Of a stretch of 64,000 bases of DNA, positions 9,954 through 17,156 are shown piece after piece (positions within the stretch are counted from its first letter, which is position 1; the number at the start of each line of letters is the position of its first letter). The DNA lies in assembly GCF_023631325.1 (NCBI RefSeq), contig NZ_JALQDG010000031.1:208906-272905 (forward strand), given 5' to 3'. The notes below the pieces were generated by a model that made no database searches, had not been told where the DNA came from, and saw nothing but the letters and a program-made list of their open reading frames with translations. A program made the translations under genes and the position numbers. Source of the DNA: Caballeronia sp. INDeC2 (GTDB lineage: Bacteria > Pseudomonadota > Gammaproteobacteria > Burkholderiales > Burkholderiaceae).

Positions 9954-10556
9954 ATGGCAAGCACGGGTTCGGAAGGAAAAGCGGCTGATCTCGCGGGTGC
10001 GGGTGCAACACCGCCGCGCGTCGGAGAAACCATTCAACGCTTGCGCAATGAACGAAAGCTGACGCTCGATGATTTATCGCGGGCGGCGGGTGTGTCGAAG
10101 TCGATGCTGTCGGAAATCGAACGCGACAAGGCCAATCCGACGATCGCGGTCGCATGGCGACTGACCAATGCGCTCGGCATCAGCCTCGATCAATTGTTCG
10201 CGCAGCAAAGGCCGGTCGAAGCAATTCGCGTTGTCGGGCCGCATGAGATACCGACGTTGAGCGGCGATAACGGCGGCTATCAGCTGCGTGTGTGGGGGCC
10301 GATAGAACTCGCGGGCAAGTTCGAGTGGTATGAACTCACGCTGCAATCAGGCGCCGCGCTCACTTCGAATGCGCACGAGCCGGGCACGCGTGAGCACCTC
10401 ACCGTGTTGAACGGATCGATCGAAGTGGATGCGTCGGGGGCGACGCGTCGGCTCAAGGCGGGAGAAACTGCACGCTACGCAGCGGATGAAGCACATGCGA
10501 TCCGCAATGTCGGACGCGCGGAGGCCAAGGCGCTGCTGGTGGTCATTCACGGCTGA
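9954..10556 (+). CDS. XRE-family regulator with C-terminal cupin domain
   Basis: 200 residues. The N-terminus (about 23-80) is a helix-turn-helix of the XRE type: IQRLRNERKLTLDDLSRAAGVSKSMLSEIERDKANPT. The C-terminus (about 125-198) is a small cupin barrel with EPGTREHLTVLNGSIEV and AGETARYAADEAHAIRN. Such HTH-cupin proteins (PuuR, SutR class) sense small metabolites. It is transcribed divergently from kbl-tdh across a region with an inverted repeat, so threonine or a breakdown product is the likely signal; this is inferred. No other target is obvious, since the downstream csbD-like gene is convergent. Confidence 0.9.
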   Translation: MASTGSEGKAADLAGAGATPPRVGETIQRLRNERKLTLDDLSRAAGVSKSMLSEIERDKANPTIAVAWRLTNALGISLDQLFAQQRPVEAIRVVGPHEIPTLSGDNGGYQLRVWGPIELAGKFEWYELTLQSGAALTSNAHEPGTREHLTVLNGSIEVDASGATRRLKAGETARYAADEAHAIRNVGRAEAKALLVVIHG

Positions 10557-10575
10557 CATGCGGTCGCTCGACCGG

Positions 10576-10591
10576 CTTTATGCGCACAAAG
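10576..10591. other. parS-like palindrome (site 2, one-base variant)
   Basis: CTTTATGCGCACAAAG differs from the 16-bp palindrome at one base (C for T in the right arm), so it may be a weaker or decayed ParB site. It is again followed by TC. It lies 20 bases after the regulator stop codon. Confidence 0.5.
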
Positions 10592-10608
10592 TCCGGCCAT
10601 AATGAGAA

Positions 10609-10636
10609 GCGGGACGCGCATGGAAGCGCGTCCCGC
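10609..10636. terminator. Hairpin between convergent genes
   Basis: An 11-bp perfect stem, GCGGGACGCGC and GCGCGTCCCGC, encloses a 6-base loop. It lies between the stop of the XRE-cupin gene and the stop of the convergent csbD-like gene. Neither side has a long T-run, so termination is plausible but not certain. Confidence 0.55.
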
Positions 10637-10674
10637 TCGAAGCAGCACCGGCGTCGCGGCGCGATTTGCCCGTT

Positions 10675-10863
10675 TTACGGGTTCTTCTTGACGGTGTCCT
10701 TCACATCTTCGCGCGCATCGCCCACGCCCTTCTGGACCTTGCCCGCGGCCTGTTGCAGATCGCCCTTGGCTTCTTGAGCCGTGTCGCCGGTCACTTTGCC
10801 GACGCCTTCGTTGATCTTGCCCTTGACCTGCTTGCCAACGCCTTCGACTTGATCCTTGTTCAT
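10675..10863 (-). CDS. CsbD-like stress protein
   Basis: A 62-residue hydrophilic protein of the CsbD family, small general-stress proteins of unknown mechanism. It has the typical start MNKDQVEGVGKQVKGKINEGVGKVTGD and a repeated heptad-like K/G/A pattern (AKGDLQQAAGKVQKGVGDA), ending in a Lys-rich tail. The ATG at 10861-10863 has GGGAGAACTGAG upstream. Longer reading adds a low-quality leader. It is a single-gene unit, convergent with the regulator gene. High expression in stress or stationary phase is usual for the family but not shown here. Confidence 0.9.
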   Translation of the reverse strand: MNKDQVEGVGKQVKGKINEGVGKVTGDTAQEAKGDLQQAAGKVQKGVGDAREDVKDTVKKNP

Positions 10864-11080
10864 CTCAGTTCTCCCGTGGTTTGCAGCGCTGTTGGCCGCG
10901 CAGTGCCGTCGAACTAACGCAGTTGGGGCCTGCGCGTTCCGCTCAGGATCTGTCCTAAGCATGGTTCTAGGATGCGCTTCGTCGGCGGGCACGCATAGCA
11001 GCGCATGTCTGAAACGCACGTAGGCGGAATCGCACATACACCCGGGTCGAGTAGCGCGACGCTAGTTTCATTGCAACAAG

Positions 11081-11100
11081 TACTGTATGTTTATACAGTA
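11081..11100. promoter_or_regulatory. LexA (SOS) box
   Basis: TACTGTATGTTTATACAGTA contains CTGT-N8-ACAG (11083-11098), the exact LexA consensus of beta- and gammaproteobacteria, with extended symmetry TACTGTAT...ATACAGTA. It ends 30 bases before the ATG of the following small gene, where it would cover the promoter. Confidence 0.85.
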
Positions 11101-11130
11101 CAATGAGACCAGTTGGCGGAGGGGTGAATC

Positions 11131-11487
11131 ATGGAGTCGAACGGCGAAAACCTGAGCAGGCGGCAGTTCGCGCGCGCCGTGCGCGATCTGGAGCGCATTA
11201 CGCGTCAGATAGCGGCGCGTTACATCGATAAAGGCGTGCCGTTGACCTGGCGGCTGTTGCACGCAATCGAGGCCGAGGCCGTGGCGGACCTCGGATTTGC
11301 CGGACGGCACGAAGCCGCATTGCGCGAGCTCTTCGCGCGTCCGGACGATTTTCATTTCCCCGAGACCGACGATGTAGTCGATGTCGCATCGTCCGATGCC
11401 TTGCCCGCCGTTTTCGCGTTCGCCGTCGATGCGTATGAACGTGCGGCGCGTCAGGCGCAGCCGCAAGCCGTCATCGCCGCGCATTGA
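11131..11487 (+). CDS. Small protein of unknown function under a LexA box
   Basis: 118 residues, start at 11131 behind GGCGGAGGGG. It is mostly helical and charged in the first half (RRQFARAVRDLERITRQIAARYIDKG), with a conserved-looking WRLLHAIEAEAVADLGFAGRHEAALRELF, then an acidic DDVVDVASSD stretch and an Ala-rich tail. No signal peptide or membrane segment. I do not recognise a family. The perfect LexA box directly upstream implies induction by DNA damage. It stands alone; the DUF2252 gene after it is on the other strand. Whether it acts in repair, cell-division control or mutagenesis is unknown. Confidence 0.75.
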   Translation: MESNGENLSRRQFARAVRDLERITRQIAARYIDKGVPLTWRLLHAIEAEAVADLGFAGRHEAALRELFARPDDFHFPETDDVVDVASSDALPAVFAFAVDAYERAARQAQPQAVIAAH

Positions 11488-11554
11488 CGCGCACTCGGCC
11501 GGCACGCGGAACGGCCCGCGTGCCCTGCGTCATCTCTTCCGGCATCGATTTGCT

Positions 11555-12979
11555 TCAGGGCGCAAAGTCGGCCGACATGTCCGCATCGGAACGCGCTTCG
11601 AGCTTGCCGTCACGGCACGCGGAGCGAAAAACCTCGTAATCCTTCTCCACCTGATCCGCGTAGCCGCGCCCGTAGCGAACCAGCACTTCCGCCATGCGAT
11701 CGCTGTTGCCGAGATAGCCGGAAATCTCCAGCGCGCGTCCGCCCGATTTCGCGTGCGCGCGGGCCAGCGCCCAGCCGCAGAGCGCGGCGTACTCGCGGAA
11801 GGTGTCGTCGGTGAAGGTTTCGAGTTCGGCGGAAATCTTCATGTCACGTAACTGGCGGATATACAGCGCGCGTCCGAGAGGCCCCGTGGCCCAGCCGAGG
11901 AACGGGTCTGTGGCCGCCTGCATCAGACGTTGTCCGTGAACCACGCGATGACCGTCGTGTACCGAATCGTCGGCATATTTCGCCTGTTTCACGTACCTCG
12001 CGACAACCGACGTCGAAGCTTCCTTCATCTGCAGGAAAAGCGGTTTGTCGTGATGATCGGTGAGCAATAAAACGAGGCAGCGCGTGCCGACACTCCCCAC
12101 GCCCACCACCTTGAACGCGACATCCTGCAGCGTGAATTGCGACAGGAGCCGCGCCCGTTCCGGCGTCAGCGTGGCCACGTATTTCTGCATGAGCGCCCCG
12201 AAAATCTCCTCGCGGCTGCCTTTCATCGTCATCCAGCCGTCGTTCTCGTCGATCAGTGTGCTCTTGCCGATGATGTGGAAGACGGCAGGCGGCGTATCGC
12301 GGATGCGCCACGCGCCACCGATCCGCTCGGCGAGCTTCGGCAGCATCGTCTCGTGCGTGCGGCGCGACGCCCGTTCGATGCCGCGCTTGATGCGCCGCCG
12401 CGCGTCGTCGTTCTGCACAGTGTCGTACATGCGATCGAACGTGATGCGCTCGTACCAGAGATCGAGCGCGCTCATTTCGGCGTATTCGCGCAGATGCGTC
12501 TGATAGCTGCGCGCGGCGAGAAACGCGAACTCGTCGGCGGCGAGATCGCCGTGGCCGAGATGCCGACCGGCGATCGTGAAACTCGCGACGAGTCGTTTCA
12601 GATCCCACTCCCAAGGCCCGAGCGCGGTTTCGTCGAAGTCGTTGAGATCGAAGATGAGTGCGCGCTCCGGCGTCGCAAAGCCGCCGAAGTTCGACAAATG
12701 ACAGTCGCCGCAAATCTGGATCGCAATGCCACTGTCCGGCGTGGCGGCGAGATCGTGCGCCTGCACGATGGCGCTCCCGCGATAGAAAGTGAACGGCGAG
12801 ACCAGCATGCGGCCGTAGCGCAATGGAATCAGCGCACGCACGCGGCCTTCGCTGCTCATCCGCAAGAGTTCGATGGGATCGCGATCGACATCACCGATCG
12901 CCTCGTGCGCGCCCCGCGGCGTGCGCTCGCGCGCGGCGCGTCCCGTCGCACGGCGTTCCTGCCAGGATTGCTGGGCCAT
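11555..12979 (-). CDS. DUF2252 family protein
   Basis: 474 residues of the DUF2252 family, large soluble proteins with a distant kinase/phosphotransferase-like fold and no assigned reaction. Typical segments: IPLRYGRMLVSPFTFYRGSA (about 52-71), QICGDCHLSNFGGFATPERALIFDLNDFDETALGPWEWDLKRLVAS (about 87-133) with the family's GDxHxxNFG motif, and VVGVGSVGTRC. The GDxHxxN and D-x-ND-F-D segments resemble catalytic-loop and metal-loop motifs of aminoglycoside-phosphotransferase-like folds; that reading is inference. The ATG at 12977-12979 is preceded by AAGGAG. It is not obviously in an operon. Confidence 0.88.
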   Translation of the reverse strand: MAQQSWQERRATGRAARERTPRGAHEAIGDVDRDPIELLRMSSEGRVRALIPLRYGRMLVSPFTFYRGSAIVQAHDLAATPDSGIAIQICGDCHLSNFGGFATPERALIFDLNDFDETALGPWEWDLKRLVASFTIAGRHLGHGDLAADEFAFLAARSYQTHLREYAEMSALDLWYERITFDRMYDTVQNDDARRRIKRGIERASRRTHETMLPKLAERIGGAWRIRDTPPAVFHIIGKSTLIDENDGWMTMKGSREEIFGALMQKYVATLTPERARLLSQFTLQDVAFKVVGVGSVGTRCLVLLLTDHHDKPLFLQMKEASTSVVARYVKQAKYADDSVHDGHRVVHGQRLMQAATDPFLGWATGPLGRALYIRQLRDMKISAELETFTDDTFREYAALCGWALARAHAKSGGRALEISGYLGNSDRMAEVLVRYGRGYADQVEKDYEVFRSACRDGKLEARSDADMSADFAP

Positions 12980-13164
12980 CGCTCACTCCTTCTTGCTATT
13001 GTGCTTGCGGGTGGAAGAAAGCCGTATAGACGACAGTAGTGACCAAACGCACCTGCGGCAAGACGGTAATCGACACTTGGGCGAACAGCTTCCCTTGACG
13101 TTCGGCGCTCGAAGCCTGACCCTGTGCGCAATGCAACACAGTGCGCATCGCGCCTACCAACACC

Positions 13165-14205
13165 ATGCCGAACACTTCCGATCTCTTTGACCAACAGCGA
13201 GCCGACTGGCAGGCCGATCCGCACGCCGCATTCGATGCGTGGCTCGCTCAACAGTCGTTCCGGGCGTCGTCAGCGGATGTGTATCGAGCGCAGTGGGGCA
13301 ACTTTCTCGAGTGGCTGGCCGCGAAGCGCGCGACGCTGCATACGGTGCAACGTCCCGTCATCGAGCAATTTGTCGCGCAGTTGGACATCCGACGTCCGCA
13401 GCGCATGCGTTACCTGAGGCTGATCGAGCGCGTGCTGGATCATGTGCGCGAAGTGGAATCGGCGGCGACGAATCCGGCGCGATTCATCGCTCAGGACGGC
13501 AACGCGGCGTGGCGCAAGGCGCGCGACAACGAGCCGACCGGATTTCTCACGCACGACGAGCGCGCGCTGCTCGTCGCGCATCTGTATTCCCCGATGGGCG
13601 CCTTGCCGGCCTCGCAGCGCTGGCGTGAGCGGCGCGACCGGGCGCTCGTCGCCGTTTTTCTGGGCGGAGGGGTGAAAACGGGCGAGGCGGCGCAGTTGAC
13701 CGTCGACTGCTACGCGGCGGGCGCGCCGTACATCACCGTCGATGCATCGAACCCGCTGCTGATCCGGCAAGCGCGGCTCGCGCCGTTTGCCGTCGAATTG
13801 CTCGACAACTGGATCAGCGAGCGCAAGACGGCGGATCTCGCGGGTGAGCTGCTGTTCCCGGCCGCGTCGTCCGGACGCTCCATGCACAAGGCGACGATGT
13901 TGCGCGCGATCGACGCGGTCGTGGCCGAGTCGGGCATCGCCGCGTCACGCGCCGCGCGGGCCAGTCCGCAGACATTGCGCAACACCTACGCGGCGGAACA
14001 CTTCGAAGACGGAACGGACCCCGATCGCGTCGGGCAATGGCTCGGGTTTCAGCAGACGATCTCCGTCCACCGGTTGCTTCGCGCGTGGCAGGAATGGATG
14101 GGTGAGCAGATACGGGATCGGGATATCGCTCAGGCGCGCGTCGATGGCACGCCGGATGTAGAGCCGTACGAACCTGCCGATGATCCCGAAAACTCTCACC
14201 TTTGA
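13165..14205 (+). CDS. Tyrosine recombinase-fold protein lacking catalytic residues
   Basis: 346 residues with the layout of a phage integrase/Xer protein: SAM-like core-binding domain (about 22-100) and C-terminal catalytic-type domain (about 125-310). The catalytic set is degenerate. The first Arg (usual GLRxxE) is Lys-171 in GGGVKTGEAAQL. The His of HxLR is Gln-269 in SPQTLRNTYAAEHF, with only R272 kept. The His of LGH is Phe-295 in WLGFQQTIS. The nucleophile Tyr, expected nine residues later, is Leu-304. No strand-transfer activity is expected, so a DNA-binding or structural role is more likely. It lies beside the KfrA-like gene and the iteron origin, convergent with kfrA. Confidence 0.82.
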   Translation: MPNTSDLFDQQRADWQADPHAAFDAWLAQQSFRASSADVYRAQWGNFLEWLAAKRATLHTVQRPVIEQFVAQLDIRRPQRMRYLRLIERVLDHVREVESAATNPARFIAQDGNAAWRKARDNEPTGFLTHDERALLVAHLYSPMGALPASQRWRERRDRALVAVFLGGGVKTGEAAQLTVDCYAAGAPYITVDASNPLLIRQARLAPFAVELLDNWISERKTADLAGELLFPAASSGRSMHKATMLRAIDAVVAESGIAASRAARASPQTLRNTYAAEHFEDGTDPDRVGQWLGFQQTISVHRLLRAWQEWMGEQIRDRDIAQARVDGTPDVEPYEPADDPENSHL

Positions 14206-14229
14206 TCGACGAGATGCCTCGACGGACGT

Positions 14230-15462
14230 TCAGGATGCGCTGACTCGCGCCGATCGGATGAAGCCGCCGACAGCCGCGAGCTTGGATGACGCCGCGCCGG
14301 ATGTCCGCTCGCAGTTCGGGCAGGAGAGTTCGTACTCGTCCTCATGGCGCTGAAGTTCCGGTTCGCCGGCCTCGCACGCCGGACACGCGACCGGCGCAAC
14401 GACGTGCGCATCGACTTGCGTACCCAGCCTGGCGATCTCGGCGGCACTCAGCCGACCGTCGGTCGCCAGCGATGCGATTAACGCACCCACCTCGGCGCTG
14501 GCCCCGGACTGAACACGCTGTGCGTCGCGCTCGAGAACGAGCGCATCGATTTCGTCCGATTGAGCCCGCACTTGGGATTCGAGCCGATCGGCGCGGCCTC
14601 TTGCGGCGCTAAGTTGTTGAATAAAATCGAATTCTTTCTGGCTGGCTTCGCGAACGCCAGCCTGATAGGTGGCTGCCATGCCACGCAGGGAGTCGAGTTC
14701 GACCAGCATCGGGTGAACGCGCCGCTCGGCTTCCTTGATCGCGTCCTTGATTTGCTGGGCGTAGTGCTCGGTATTTTGGCGCAGTTCGCTCTGCAGCTCG
14801 TCGACACGGTCTCGCAGTCGTGCTGCCGACTCTTGCTCCTGCCGCAGGCGCTCCGACAGAGCTTCGTTCTCCTTTTCCCAGCGCGCGATGACTTTGCGTA
14901 AGCCTTCCTGAGCGTCCGATCCCTGATTGCGCAGGGCCTTCAGGTCGGCTTCCAGTGCGGCGATCTGCGCAGCGCTCGCTTCGGCGCGCGCCTCTGCACG
15001 TTGATGCGCTTGCTCGATCGCTTCGCGGCGACTATCGGCATCGCGAACCTGTGCCTGTGCAGCCTGGACGGCGGTGTGGAGACGGGCTTTGTCAGCCTCG
15101 AGGGCGGAAAGCGCCACCTTTTGAGCCTCGTCATAAAGCGCCGCCAGCAGTTCGCCAGCACGCTGCTGCAGCGATTCCGGCATCGCGCCGGCATCGATAC
15201 GCACGCGTAGCGCCGCGCGCAGGCCGGACCAGAAGGCTTCAATGTCCTTGGGGATGTCGCTCGCGCTACCCGTTTGCGTGAGTTCGCGGACGGTCGTCAC
15301 TGACGGTCGGATGCCGAGGTCAAAAAAAAGTCGCTTGCACGCGTGCTGAGAAAGATCTTGTCGTCGAGCGCCGGCGGCTCGCATCGTTTCGATTTCTTGC
15401 CGTAGGGCTTCTCGTGTGTGCTGGTTCATAGCAGAGTTTGAGCGTTTTGCCGTAGCGATCAT
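14230..15462 (-). CDS. KfrA-like DNA-binding coiled-coil protein with C-terminal zinc ribbon
   Basis: 410 residues. The N-terminus (about 15-95) matches the KfrA_N plasmid DNA-binding domain (LRQEIETMRAAGARRQDLSQHACKRLFFDLG ... VRELTQTGSASDI). Residues about 110-330 are a long Ala/Glu/Arg-rich coiled coil. The C-terminus has two CxxC pairs (C360/C363 and C381/C384, in CPACEAGEPE and LSCPNCERTSG), a zinc-ribbon pattern not usual for KfrA. KfrA proteins form filaments and support plasmid partition. The gene starts at the left edge of the iteron origin and runs away from it. An alternative ATG at 15427-15429 gives 399 residues; neither start has a strong ribosome site. Confidence 0.85.
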   Translation of the reverse strand: MIATAKRSNSAMNQHTREALRQEIETMRAAGARRQDLSQHACKRLFFDLGIRPSVTTVRELTQTGSASDIPKDIEAFWSGLRAALRVRIDAGAMPESLQQRAGELLAALYDEAQKVALSALEADKARLHTAVQAAQAQVRDADSRREAIEQAHQRAEARAEASAAQIAALEADLKALRNQGSDAQEGLRKVIARWEKENEALSERLRQEQESAARLRDRVDELQSELRQNTEHYAQQIKDAIKEAERRVHPMLVELDSLRGMAATYQAGVREASQKEFDFIQQLSAARGRADRLESQVRAQSDEIDALVLERDAQRVQSGASAEVGALIASLATDGRLSAAEIARLGTQVDAHVVAPVACPACEAGEPELQRHEDEYELSCPNCERTSGAASSKLAAVGGFIRSARVSAS

Positions 15463-15792
15463 AACCTTTTACGTCTCGATCGTTACGTAATTTGCTCGCT
15501 TTTGTGCCGCAGTGTTTCGACGAGAAAACTTTCTGCTTTTCTATTTGTTCAGCCGTACCGGCGGATTTCGTTCGTGAAACATCCTGAGCTTGTTGCTGCA
15601 AGTACATGAATTGGCGATGTTTTTAGCTTGCGTTCGGAGTTCCGCTTTTGTTTCACGCATTTTGCTGTGTTGTTTTTGTTCTGCGAGGACTCAGAAGCGC
15701 TTGAGAGTATTAGAAGTAAACACCCTTGAACCCTTGTTAACCCTGTTAACGCCCGGCCAAACCCTTATGGAGTAAGGCTTTGCGGAAGATTG
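15463..15792. other. AT-rich left part of the replication origin
   Basis: 330 bases without a credible gene between kfrA and the first iteron. Base composition drops sharply from the surrounding high GC, with T-rich runs such as GTGTTGTTTTTGTTC and CTTTCTGCTTTTC. This is the best candidate in the window for the origin unwinding element, and it also carries the kfrA promoter. No DnaA box of the TTATCCACA type was found. Confidence 0.6.
15723..15750. repeat. Three short tandem repeats next to the iteron array
   Basis: CCCTTGAA, CCCTTGTTAA and CCCTGTTAAC follow one another, with two GTTAAC palindromes at 15736-15741 and 15745-15750. Another ACCCTT follows near 15765. They end 43 bases before the first iteron, the place where AT-rich repeats for strand opening are common in iteron origins. 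Function is inferred. Confidence 0.5.
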
Positions 15793-17036
15793 GGTGAGAT
15801 TGTACGGGAACTATGGTGAAGCTCTTCGGGAGACATCGGTGACGGGCTTCGGGATGCTCGGTGAGTGCTCGCAGGAAGGATCGTGAGTGGGTTCGGGAAA
15901 CGCCGTAAACATGTAGGTGAGCGAATTCGGGAAGCTCAAGGCACGCAGGCATTGATGGTCGGGCTTATCGCTAAGCCTGGTCGTTTACCGAAAGGTGAGG
16001 CTTCTCGGGAGCGTGGAGAATGCCAAATTGGATGTTCGAAACAGGCATTTTTCTCGAATGGTGAGGGTTTACAGGGATGATCCAGGCACGAAGGTGAGTC
16101 TTTTCGGGCACGCATGCCGTTTTCGAGGCCCGATTTCTCTATTTTGACCCCAAGGTGAGGTTTTTCGGGAGCAAAGGATCGACTTATCAGCTCCGCCAAG
16201 CCCGAGAGTGCCCCGGCGAGTGCGCATTCAGCCGGGTGGAATGGCTAAGGTGAGTGTTTTCAGGAGAAGGTCTGGGATGACCTTCCTGTTATCGTTCGGA
16301 TAGGTGTTCGCTTAATGGTGAGGAAATGCGGGACGCGTTTGCTGGGCCTTGAGTTTTGCATGATGTGCCAACGCGAGGAAAGACGTCAGAAGGCCTTTCC
16401 AAACAGATAGATAAACGGATGGTGTCATGCCCGCAGCGTGGCATGGTGAGCTAATTCGGGAGAGGCAGACGTACCTGATATCGTGTCGCAAACCATCCGA
16501 AGGTGAGGGTTTGCGGGAGTGCGATTGCGTGTAACCGCATTGCGAAAGCGAGATAAGTGCCTGCCAAAGCCTATTTTCTTGGAGGCGGAAGGATAAGGTG
16601 AGTCTTTTCAGGAGTGAAAGAGCGGTTTGCGGTCGGGCGAATTGGAGCGTTAATTTTGGTGTAGGTGAGGCTTTGCGGGAGTAATTCGCCAGGCACGCTC
16701 CCTTGGAAAAAGGGACTTAGTGTCCTCTTGAGCCTGTACGGCGCTCCTTCGCAGTGAGATTTTCGGGACTCGCCTTCCGTCTCCACGCAGCGTGAGTACT
16801 TTCATCACGGGGTTTGCACCGCATCAGCTTCGAACAGGGCGGAAGAGTCGTTCAGCGGCGGGCTGTCTCTGGCGCACCACAGTGCGCAGCGCGCCAAAAA
16901 ATTTCTAAGGTGAGTGTTTTCGGGACCATTGTTCGAAGCTCGCCGCTGCCGGCCGAGATCACCATAATTCGTTTACCCGCGCGGGCTCTGCATAAATGAG
17001 ATGAGTGCTATTGGTGAGTGGTGAGAGTTTACGGGA
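15793..17036 (+). repeat. Iteron array of the replication origin (about 19 copies of a 17-bp repeat)
   Basis: Directly repeated 17-mers close to GGTGAGNNTTTNCGGGA, all in the same orientation. Copies begin at 15793, 15815, 15838, 15860, 15882, 15916, 15994, 16060, 16093, 16154, 16249, 16317, 16445, 16502, 16597, 16664, 16753, 16909 and 17020. The first five are spaced 22-23 bases apart (two helical turns); the rest are scattered at 33-156 bases. The left half GGTGAG and right half CGGGA or CAGGA are the constant parts. Two copies differ in length (16060 is one longer, 16753 one shorter). The array lies directly upstream of the Rep_3 initiator gene, as in iteron replicons. About 1.25 kb has no other credible gene. 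Confidence 0.92.
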
Positions 17037-17071
17037 GCGCACCGCAGTGAGTCCAATCGTTCGGCCTCGCA

Positions 17072-17114
17072 TCACCCCTCTATGGTGAAGACCTCCCTAT
17101 AGACGCGCTTCACC
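17072..17114. promoter_or_regulatory. Inverted iteron-half operator and promoter of the initiator gene
   Basis: The iteron left half appears here inverted: TCACC at 17072-17076, GGTGAAG at 17084-17090 and CTTCACC at 17108-17114. A -10-like TATAGA (17098-17103) lies between the last two arms. In Rep_3 replicons, initiator dimers repress their own gene through inverted half-iterons in the promoter; this layout matches. The ATG of the initiator is 43 bases further on. Confidence 0.65.
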
Positions 17115-17156
17115 CCGATCGGTATCCTTTCTCGCAATATCGATCCCGACCATTTC

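Noticed and set aside
13165..14205. Active integrase of a genomic island
   Set aside because: Catalytic Tyr and both His are replaced, and there is no attachment-site duplication or tRNA next to it.
15590..16786. Small open frames among the iterons (for example about 15865-16080, 15936-16199, 16571-16786)
   Set aside because: They run through several iterons, lack ribosome sites, and their codons follow the repeat pattern rather than normal usage.
15793..17036. CRISPR array
   Set aside because: Repeats are 17 bp, spacing ranges from 22 to 156 bases, there are no uniform spacers and no cas genes; they lie upstream of a Rep_3 gene, so iterons fit.
15463..17156. DnaA box in the origin region
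   Set aside because: No TTATCCACA or close match was found on either strand by eye; a weak box with two mismatches cannot be excluded.
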